Below are positions 1 to 3,800 of a DNA stretch of 5,254 nucleotides, piece after piece. The notes below the pieces were generated by a model. The model made no database searches. It saw nothing but the letters and a program-made list of their open reading frames with translations, and was not told the DNA's origin. Position 1 is the stretch's first letter, and every line of letters begins with the position of its first letter. Source of the stretch: Thermoplasmata archaeon (GTDB lineage: Archaea > Thermoplasmatota > Penumbrarchaeia > Penumbrarchaeales > EX4484-36). The position numbers were made by a program, and so were the translations under genes. The DNA lies in assembly GCA_021160765.1 (NCBI GenBank), contig JAGHBW010000096.1, forward strand, positions 1 to 5,254, given 5' to 3'.

Positions 1-489
1 CTTGTGGCAGCACCATCGGCCATGGGGCTTCAGCATTATAAATTCGGTAGGGTTGTAAGCGTTCCTTGGGTTAGTGAGTCTTTTGCACCAAAAAGTGTTC
101 TTGATGTGATTGATGGAAATCTGAAGGAGGGGCTTCACACCCTTCTTCTCCTGGATCTGAAAGAGGATGGCGGCTTCATGACAGTCTCAGAATCTCTGAA
201 GACATTAAAGTATCTGGAAGAGAGACATAGAAAGGACGTTATTGACGACAATACATTGGTTGTGGGGGGAGCAAGGATTGGTGACCGAACAGAATACATA
301 AAAGGTGGGAGGTTGAGGGACCTCCTTGAGGTGGATTTCGGCCCACCAGTTCACGTGGTGGTGATCCCTGGAAGACTACATTTTGTAGAAGAGGAAGCGC
401 TGATGAAGATCGCATCGGTAAAAGAGGAGGAGATAAGCCACTGGAGGAAGAGAATAGATGAGAAATACAAGGGGCTTATTCCCTCTTGA
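1..489 (+). CDS. dph5: Diphthine synthase, C-terminal part (5' end outside window)
   Basis: The reading frame is open from the first base, so the gene continues upstream; about 162 C-terminal residues are present of a family length near 255-265. Dph5 (DphB) is a cytosolic SAM-dependent methyltransferase that methylates the modified histidine of elongation factor aEF2 to give diphthine, an intermediate of diphthamide. Visible family marks are the GLQHYKFGR segment near the start, GLHTLLLLDLK about 30 residues later, NTLVVGGARIGD in the middle, and the end pattern DFGPPVHVVVIPGRLHFVEEEAL. These match the C-terminal half of the tetrapyrrole-methylase-like fold of archaeal Dph5. The GTG at base 4 is an internal valine codon, not a start. 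The stop overlaps the 3' end of the convergent rpoK gene by 14 bases. The family call is firm; the N-terminal SAM-binding part cannot be checked here. Confidence 0.93.
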   Translation, partial: LVAAPSAMGLQHYKFGRVVSVPWVSESFAPKSVLDVIDGNLKEGLHTLLLLDLKEDGGFMTVSESLKTLKYLEERHRKDVIDDNTLVVGGARIGDRTEYIKGGRLRDLLEVDFGPPVHVVVIPGRLHFVEEEALMKIASVKEEEISHWRKRIDEKYKGLIPS

Positions 490-646
490 CGGTAATCGGT
501 ATGGCGTCCATTTCATATTCCAGCATGGCTATGTCAAGGCTGTCCACCATGCCTTCAGGTACCTCTATAAGAATGGGTGCACCCATTGAAATCTGAAGTG
601 CCCTGGCACCGATTATACGTGCCTTCTCAAAACGGGTGTATCTCAT
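476..646 (-). CDS. rpoK: DNA-directed RNA polymerase subunit K (Rpo6)
   Basis: This is the small archaeal RNA polymerase subunit equivalent to bacterial omega and eukaryotic Rpb6, which helps assemble and hold the large subunits. The family core is complete: YTRFEKARIIGARALQ near the N-terminus, then MGAPILIEVPEG, and the acidic/hydrophobic end DAIPITVKRE. I chose the ATG at 644-646 (56 residues, starting MRYTRFEKAR). An in-frame ATG at 656-658 would add MGRS. The only good TATA-like box upstream is centred near 673 on the complementary strand. That is about 27 bases from the inner ATG but only about 15 from the outer one, so the outer ATG would probably lie upstream of the transcription start. 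Known archaeal RpoK proteins also begin within a few residues of YTRFEKAR. The gene converges on dph5 and overlaps its last 14 bases. The product is near certain; the start is likely. Confidence 0.93.
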   Translation of the reverse strand: MRYTRFEKARIIGARALQISMGAPILIEVPEGMVDSLDIAMLEYEMDAIPITVKRE

Positions 647-666
647 GCTTCTGCCCATACCGAAGA

Positions 667-678
667 GATATTTAAATC
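667..678 (-). promoter_or_regulatory. TATA-box promoter of rpoK, probably leaderless
   Basis: On the complementary strand these bases read gatttaaatatc, a strong archaeal TATA box (core tttaaat, complement of 670-676). A transcription start about 25-27 bases downstream falls at or next to the ATG at 644-646. There is no Shine-Dalgarno sequence before the start, consistent with a leaderless message. Confidence 0.6.
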
Positions 679-840
679 ATTTGAATCTGATAGTCGGAAT
701 CCTTGGATGTAAAACTCCCCTAAGAGGGCAGATCCACACTTCTTCCTCCCCAAGCCCATATGTATTCTGACACAACTATCTCCAAATAGAGTGATAGACT
801 TCCCTTTTTTTGAGCGACTGTCAAACAATTGAACACAAGT

Positions 841-849
841 TTTTTATAT
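841..849 (+). promoter_or_regulatory. Orphan TATA-like box in the intergenic region
   Basis: The sequence tttttatat is preceded by an A-rich/purine patch (acacaag), resembling an archaeal BRE plus TATA box. It predicts a transcription start near 871 with no coding gene downstream on this strand before the pdaD 3' end. It may drive an untranslated RNA through the inverted repeats at 916-1003, or be a chance AT-rich match. Confidence 0.3.
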
Positions 850-915
850 TCCCATAACATTTCCTTACTTGAATGGGATACCAAAAATATCTCTCGTTCG
901 TACCTCACCCCTTGG

Positions 916-1003
916 ATAGAGAGCAAGGAGCGTGTTTTGACACCTTATAGACAATCCTCTCTTCTTTTCCCCCCTTGCTCTCTATTGCTCATTTTTAAAA
1001 CAC
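916..1003 (+). ncRNA. Possible structured untranslated RNA with interleaved stems
   Basis: Arm A (atagagagcaagg, 916-928) is perfectly complementary to arm A' (ccttgctctctat, 973-985). Arm B (gtgtttt, 932-938) lies between them and is complementary to B' (aaaacac, 997-1003) outside them. The order A-B-A'-B' is that of an H-type pseudoknot. A TATA-like box lies upstream at 841-849, and there is no coding signal. The inverted repeat could instead act in the 3' untranslated region of pdaD, which is transcribed through here on the other strand. No known RNA family is recognised. Confidence 0.3.
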
Positions 1004-1045
1004 CTATCGGATGCTAATGACTACTTGGTCAACTGAACCAATGGA

Positions 1046-1078
1046 GGGCGATTAGAGGGGGTTGGGGTTTAATCGCCC
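1046..1078 (-). terminator. Hairpin at the end of pdaD
   Basis: There is a perfect 9-base inverted repeat, gggcgatta (1046-1054) and taatcgccc (1070-1078), with a 15-base loop. The inner arm overlaps the last codons and the stop codon of pdaD. It could end or stabilise the pdaD transcript. No T-run follows at once on the pdaD strand; a T-rich patch (complement of 991-1000) comes about 45 bases later, so this is not a textbook archaeal terminator. Confidence 0.45.
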
Positions 1079-1626
1079 ATTATGAAAACCGCTGCCGCGA
1101 TAACAGTAGTCCAGAGGCCCCTGGGTGGTACCTCCGCCACTATAGATGTGTTCTTAGTGTAAACGATCTTCTCGTTCAGCTTCCAGACATCCTTGTTCTC
1201 GTCCCATTCCACCTCTGACGGATCCGCTATACCCAGCGTGGAGGCAAGCATATAAGCTGCCAGGTCTTCCACGTAATCCCCCAGCTCCTCCTGGCTCATT
1301 CCGAAGGAGTGATGCTCGCTAATGTATCCGAATAGTGTTTTGTCTCTAGGTATGGCCACACCAACCCCAGCCCCCACCTTTCTCCGTGGTTCATTGGATG
1401 AGTTCTCTGAAAGGACCGCAAAGATCACCTCCCCGGACTGGAGCTTTTTCAGGCCCTCTTCCCTATCAATAATTCTGCAACCAGGAGGGAATATGGAGGA
1501 AACCTTTACCAGATTGAAACGGTGTATCCCGGCATCCCTCAAAGCGAGTTCAAAGGAGGCCAATTTCTCCTTGTGAACCCCAAGCCCCCTTGTGAAAAAG
1601 ACCTCTTTCGGAAGAAGTTGTGTCAT
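1069..1626 (-). CDS. pdaD: Pyruvoyl-dependent arginine decarboxylase
   Basis: The enzyme decarboxylates arginine to agmatine, feeding archaeal polyamine synthesis and the agmatine used to modify tRNA-Ile2. It is made as a proenzyme that cuts itself between two serines, and the second serine becomes the pyruvoyl cofactor. The 185-residue product shows the site as NLVKVSSIFPPGC: N38, S43 and S44, with S44 the expected pyruvoyl residue. It also has the family start LPKEVFFTRGLGVHKEKLASFELALRDAGI (in part, residues 5-34), the glycine-rich VGAGVGVAIP at 84-93, and GYISEHHSFG near 100-109, where E104 aligns with the catalytic glutamate of the Methanocaldococcus jannaschii enzyme. The end GLWTTVIAAAVFI is also typical. 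The gene starts with ATG, with no Shine-Dalgarno site, 45 bases from the divergent protease start. It looks intact and functional. Confidence 0.95.
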   Translation of the reverse strand: MTQLLPKEVFFTRGLGVHKEKLASFELALRDAGIHRFNLVKVSSIFPPGCRIIDREEGLKKLQSGEVIFAVLSENSSNEPRRKVGAGVGVAIPRDKTLFGYISEHHSFGMSQEELGDYVEDLAAYMLASTLGIADPSEVEWDENKDVWKLNEKIVYTKNTSIVAEVPPRGLWTTVIAAAVFIMGD

Positions 1627-1639
1627 GGATGAGGGGGAG

Positions 1640-1660
1640 TTTTTAATAAGAAATAAAACT
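1640..1660. promoter_or_regulatory. Divergent overlapping promoters of pdaD and the CPBP protease
   Basis: Only 45 bases separate the two divergent starts. On the plus strand, tttttaataa (1640-1649) is centred about 27 bases before the GTG at 1672. On the minus strand, the complement of 1648-1657 reads tttatttctt and is centred about 26 bases before the pdaD ATG (1626). Both spacings predict leaderless transcripts, and the two boxes touch, so polymerase assembly on one may exclude the other. Confidence 0.5.
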
Positions 1661-1671
1661 TTTTCCGCCCT

Positions 1672-2550
1672 GTGAATGTACCATATCCAACCCTGTTCGC
1701 CACAATAACCTTGGCCTTTTTGTTAGTATACAGAGGTCTTTTCCTCGGTATCTACTTTCTGTTGTTAAAAAGGAGGTGGAGCACAACGCTACTTGTTCTT
1801 CTACTCCCGTTTACTGGATTTGTTACTGGAATCGTCAGGGAGGTGGTGGGGGTGGACTTCAACAGGATTAGGAGGGGGGTCGTAATTATAATCATAGCTA
1901 TCACAATATTTTTCATCATAGGGTTGGAAACGGCAGTAAACATAATCATTCTCTTCCTCTACCTACACCCGGAGTTGTCCCTCTCTGACATGGTTAGGGA
2001 GATTACTCATGGCACTTTTTCACTTTACATCGCACTCATTTTTTACGGCGGGATAATTCTTGCATGCCTTTCCCTCTCTAAAAATCCAGCTACCCTTGGC
2101 TGGAAAAGAAAGAAGAAGATTGGTCGGGCTGTACTTTACGGCATCCTAGGTGCTGTGGCGATGCTTGCCATTTTAATTGTTTACTTTCTTCTCATATCCT
2201 TGTTCTTTCCAAACCTGAAAAGTCCCTCCAACGTACCTGAAATGAGGGGGAGATGGGAGGTGTTGTACTTTCTTATCTCCGCAGCGCTTCTGGCCCCTGT
2301 AGGGGAGGAGACCTTCTTCCGGGGTCTTCTATACGAAACACTGAAAAGAAGATGGGGCTGGGTAGCATCCGCACTAACCTCCGCTCTTCTCTTCTCCATT
2401 GCCCATATATCCCTCATCTCCATTCTTCCTATATTTTTCGGAGGCATTATCCTAGCATACCTTAAAGAGAAAAACGATTGGCTACTACCTCCAGTTATAA
2501 CACATTCCACATACAACACTATTATTGTCCTTATCGCTGTATTCCTTTAA
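1672..2550 (+). CDS. CPBP family intramembrane glutamic endopeptidase (CAAX protease/Abi)
   Basis: The 292-residue product is an integral membrane protein with about eight hydrophobic segments. The C-terminal half is the CPBP (Rce1-like, PF02517) domain. All motifs are present: EExxxR as GEETFFRG (E212, E213, R217), FxxxH as FSIAH (H245), and HxxxN as HSTYN (H278, N282). These are the catalytic glutamate pair, the water-activating histidine and the support residues of the Rce1 group, so the enzyme should be active. The N-terminal 180 residues are extra membrane helices (around 8-32, 38-55, 70-98, 117-135 and 152-180) without a known signature. Substrates of archaeal members are mostly unknown; roles range from prenyl-protein cleavage to bacteriocin immunity. 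I chose the GTG start because it sits about 27 bases from a TATA-like box and gives a full-length domain. The gene diverges from pdaD and ends 67 bases before the tRNA-Ser gene. Confidence 0.9.
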   Translation: MNVPYPTLFATITLAFLLVYRGLFLGIYFLLLKRRWSTTLLVLLLPFTGFVTGIVREVVGVDFNRIRRGVVIIIIAITIFFIIGLETAVNIIILFLYLHPELSLSDMVREITHGTFSLYIALIFYGGIILACLSLSKNPATLGWKRKKKIGRAVLYGILGAVAMLAILIVYFLLISLFFPNLKSPSNVPEMRGRWEVLYFLISAALLAPVGEETFFRGLLYETLKRRWGWVASALTSALLFSIAHISLISILPIFFGGIILAYLKEKNDWLLPPVITHSTYNTIIVLIAVFL

Positions 2551-2578
2551 GCAACATCATTGAAAAAACCGGCGAAAA

Positions 2579-2590
2579 AGGTTTTTATGG
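2579..2590 (+). promoter_or_regulatory. Probable TATA box of the tRNA-Ser gene
   Basis: The sequence ggtttttatgg is preceded by an A-rich patch (cgaaaaa), as in a BRE-TATA pair. It predicts a start near 2611, giving a leader of a few bases before the tRNA at 2618. A second AT-rich stretch, gatataata at 2594-2602, would place the start inside the tRNA and fits less well. Confidence 0.45.
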
Positions 2591-2617
2591 AGAGATATAA
2601 TATTCCCCTCCCCACCT

Positions 2618-2701
2618 GCGGGGATGGCCCAGCCCGGCAAGGCGACGGATTGCTAATCCGTTGGGAGTAATCCCTCGGGGGTTCAAATCCCCCTCCCCGC
2701 G
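2618..2701 (+). tRNA. tRNA-Ser (anticodon GCT), no encoded CCA
   Basis: A full type II cloverleaf can be drawn by hand. The acceptor stem is gcgggga (2618-2624) with tccccgc (2694-2700), all seven pairs. The D stem is gcc (2627-2629) with ggc (2641-2643), with GG in the loop at 2636-2637. The anticodon stem acgga/tccgt (2645-2649, 2657-2661) closes the loop ttgctaa, with anticodon GCT at 2652-2654, reading AGC and AGU. The long variable arm has stem ggga/tccc around gtaa (2663-2674). The T stem ggggg/ccccc encloses loop ttcaaat (2677-2693). The discriminator base is G (2701), as expected for Ser. The next bases are cc then t, so CCA must be added after transcription. There is no intron. A T-rich run (cttttatt) follows as a likely terminator. 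From base 2681 onward the gene is part of a 55-base repeat copied downstream. Confidence 0.96.
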
Positions 2702-2735
2702 CCTTTTATTATTGACACATTAAAGCCCATTAACG
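2681..2735 (+). repeat. 55-base direct repeat, copy 1 (att-like, within tRNA-Ser)
   Basis: This copy holds the last 21 bases of the tRNA-Ser gene (last T-stem base, T loop, 3' T stem, 3' acceptor strand and discriminator) plus 34 bases of flank ending in cccattaacg. It is identical base for base to 2852-2906. The match begins abruptly: base 2680 is g, whereas 2851 is a. A perfect repeat that starts inside a tRNA and covers its 3' end is the classic form of an attachment site used by tyrosine recombinases. Confidence 0.9.
2702..2712 (+). terminator. T-rich terminator of tRNA-Ser
   Basis: The sequence ccttttattat directly follows the discriminator base. Short T-rich runs are the usual archaeal termination signal. 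The run lies inside the 55-base repeat, so an identical copy follows the tRNA tail duplicate (2873-2883). Confidence 0.5.
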
Positions 2736-2756
2736 TGGGGATTTGAACCCCTCGGG

Positions 2757-2802
2757 CTTCCGCTCTTCAGGAAATCTCTCAATAACGAGGGAAGAGCGGA
2801 AG
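2757..2802. repeat. 12-base perfect inverted repeat (hairpin 1 of spacer)
   Basis: Arms cttccgctcttc (2757-2768) and gaagagcggaag (2791-2802) pair without mismatch, with a possible extra g-t pair outside (2756/2803). The 22-base loop contains a small inner ctc/gag stem (2778-2780 with 2787-2789). Confidence 0.85.
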
Positions 2803-2805
2803 TAA

Positions 2806-2847
2806 GGCGAAACCTCCCCAAAACCTCTCTGTCCCCAGGGTTTCGCC
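2806..2847. repeat. 9-base perfect inverted repeat (hairpin 2 of spacer)
   Basis: Arms ggcgaaacc (2806-2814) and ggtttcgcc (2839-2847) pair perfectly, with a g-t pair inside (2815/2838). It lies 3 bases after hairpin 1. The loop is C-rich and contains two similar blocks, aaacctcccca and aaacctctctg. Confidence 0.85.
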
Positions 2848-2851
2848 GCAA

Positions 2852-2906
2852 GTTCAAATCCCCCTCCCCGCGCCTTTTATTATTGACACATTAAAGCCCA
2901 TTAACG
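2852..2906 (+). repeat. 55-base direct repeat, copy 2 (tRNA-Ser 3'-end duplicate, att-like)
   Basis: This copy is identical to 2681-2735. It includes a detached 3' tRNA-Ser fragment (2852-2872) with the T loop, 3' T stem and 3' acceptor strand. No matching T-stem 5' arm stands before it (gcaag instead of ggggg), so it is not a second working tRNA. It would be the distal attachment-site half, where the original tRNA tail was pushed away by insertion. Confidence 0.9.
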
Positions 2907-2944
2907 AGAGGTTTGAAAAACATATCTTTGAGGGGTAAGAGGGA

Positions 2945-2960
2945 GAAATTCTTTAAATCT
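2945..2960 (+). promoter_or_regulatory. BRE/TATA promoter of the Usp-transporter operon, leaderless
   Basis: The sequence gaaattctttaaatct has the core tttaaat at 2952-2958, centred 25 bases before the Usp ATG at 2980, with an A-rich BRE-like patch upstream. No ribosome binding site precedes the ATG, so transcription probably begins at the start codon. The promoter lies only about 40 bases right of the second att-like repeat. Confidence 0.65.
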
Positions 2961-2979
2961 CCTCTACATACATTCACCT

Positions 2980-3789
2980 ATGTTAGATAGAATTCTTGTG
3001 GGGTACGATGGTACACCCCGCTCTGAGGCTGCTGCCATCTACGCTGCTAAACTTTTTCCCCGGGCGCGTTTTCACATCGTCACTGTGGTGGACACACGAA
3101 GAGCTGGGGTGTATTATACCAAAATGATTTGGAAGATAATGGAGAGGTCCTCAAGGGAGGCTGCGGAGAAGCTTGAGAGAAAACTGGAGAGGATGGGCGT
3201 GAAAACCAGGGTTGCCATACTTAAGGGGAGGCCTCCCCGGGAGCTTCTCCGCTACGCTAGAGACCATGACATCTCCACAATAGTCCTCTCAACGTACACC
3301 AAGGAGGGAATACAGACCCTCTACCTCGGTTCCACCGCTGAGGAGATATTGGCAATTTCCCATCAGAAACAAATCTTGATTGTAAATAAGGCGGTGGATG
3401 ACCCTCAGATAAAAAGAGTACTCCTTGCAACTGACGGTACAAAGTACTCCAAAAGAGCTGAAAATGGAGCTCTTCTGCTCGCCTCCCACTTCGGTGCAAA
3501 GCTCACAGCACTTTACGTCCATCCTTTAAGGGAGGAGGTGGAAAAAAAGAAAAGGGATATGGAGGAAAACATAAAGTGGAAGGCAAAACACATGGGTGTT
3601 GATGTAAAGGTTAAGGTCCTTCACGGAACACCGGAGGAACTAATCCTAAAAGAGGTGAAAAGATACGATATTGTGGTTTTAGGAAGTGGTGGGAGAGGAT
3701 TCTATCACTGGCTAGTGAGGAGGAGGATAGGCCACCTTGCCAGGGAGGTTGTAGCAACCTCCGAAAAACCTGTTTTCCTCTTCAATTGA
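2980..3789 (+). CDS. Universal stress protein, tandem UspA domains
   Basis: The 269-residue cytosolic protein has two Usp domains, about 3-137 and 144-269. Each starts with the beta strand and nucleotide-contacting aspartate of the family: ILVGYDGT (D10) and VLLATDGT (D152). Each also carries the mid-domain GxPxEL-type turn: GRPPREL (83-89) and GTPEEL (216-221). The ATP-binding loop G-2x-G-9x-G(S/T) is altered in both halves. Domain 1 keeps LGS (116-118), but the two leading glycines are replaced (STYTKEG, 104-110). Domain 2 keeps GSGGRG (235-240), but its last glycine is followed by H and shifted (RIGH, 249-252). ATP could therefore be bound by composite or asymmetric sites, or only weakly. 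The start is a leaderless ATG. The transporter start follows 11 bases after the stop, so the two are likely co-transcribed; a regulatory role on the transporter is inferred from context only. Confidence 0.92.
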   Translation: MLDRILVGYDGTPRSEAAAIYAAKLFPRARFHIVTVVDTRRAGVYYTKMIWKIMERSSREAAEKLERKLERMGVKTRVAILKGRPPRELLRYARDHDISTIVLSTYTKEGIQTLYLGSTAEEILAISHQKQILIVNKAVDDPQIKRVLLATDGTKYSKRAENGALLLASHFGAKLTALYVHPLREEVEKKKRDMEENIKWKAKHMGVDVKVKVLHGTPEELILKEVKRYDIVVLGSGGRGFYHWLVRRRIGHLAREVVATSEKPVFLFN

Positions 3790-3794
3790 GGGGG
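3788..3794 (+). promoter_or_regulatory. Ribosome binding site of the transporter gene
   Basis: The run gaggggg, overlapping the Usp stop codon, lies 6 bases before the ATG at 3801. It supports this ATG over the in-frame TTG at 3786, which would start inside the Usp stop region. Using a Shine-Dalgarno site for the internal operon gene while first genes are leaderless is a common archaeal pattern. Confidence 0.5.
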
Positions 3795-3800
3795 AAGAAG

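Larger units (their letters stand above)
659..1045. other. Gene-poor intergenic region with promoter-like and inverted-repeat elements
   Basis: This stretch lies between the start of rpoK and the 3' end of pdaD. The short open frames on both strands have no recognisable family, no good promoter-to-start spacing and low-complexity translations, so I call no protein gene. It holds the rpoK promoter at the left, a plus-strand TATA-like box at 841-849, a 13-base perfect inverted repeat (916-928 with 973-985), a second interleaved 7-base inverted repeat (932-938 with 997-1003), and a small hairpin at 1025-1041 (ttggt/accaa). An untranslated RNA is possible but unproven. Confidence 0.5.
2736..2851. 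mobile_element. 116-base spacer between att-like repeats: possible remnant of a tRNA-integrated element
   Basis: The segment between the two repeats has no coding capacity. It contains an inverted copy of the tRNA T arm at its left edge (2737-2751), a perfect 12-base hairpin (2757-2768 with 2791-2802, loop 22 bases) and a perfect 9-base hairpin (2806-2814 with 2839-2847, plus a g-t pair). It is far too small to encode an integrase, so it could be the scar of a larger deleted element, or a small non-autonomous element moved by a recombinase encoded elsewhere. Because copy 1 leaves the tRNA whole, the ancestral flank would be the sequence to the right of copy 2. The mobile origin is inferred from the repeat geometry only. 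Confidence 0.45.

Noticed and set aside
766..820. A C/D box guide RNA in the intergenic region (gtgatag and ctga-like words).
   Set aside because: The C-box word has two mismatches to RTGATGA, and spacing to a D box and internal C'/D' boxes is not right on either strand.
643..1017. Three short open frames of about 60-68 codons in the intergenic region (643-828 and 720-926 on minus, 829-1017 on plus).
   Set aside because: They have no family resemblance, poor composition and no consistent promoter or ribosome binding site, and they overlap each other and the repeats.
1046..1067. A G-quadruplex in the G-rich patch near the pdaD end.
   Set aside because: There are only three clear G runs, with one long gap; the perfect hairpin explains the symmetry better.
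2735..2871. A second, intron-bearing tRNA on the plus strand, since gtgggga (2735-2741) can pair with tccccgc (2865-2871) as an acceptor stem.
   Set aside because: The T stem fails (gcaag against ccccc), no convincing D arm or anticodon loop follows, and the pairing is explained by the inverted T-arm copy and the repeat itself.
2681..2906. A short CRISPR array with two repeats.
   Set aside because: There are only two copies, 55 bases long with a 116-base spacer; the repeat contains tRNA sequence and there are no cas genes.
3786..3800. Starting the transporter at the TTG overlapping the Usp stop codon (429 residues).
   Set aside because: The ATG at 3801 has a Shine-Dalgarno run at proper spacing, and the added residues MRGKK have no family support.
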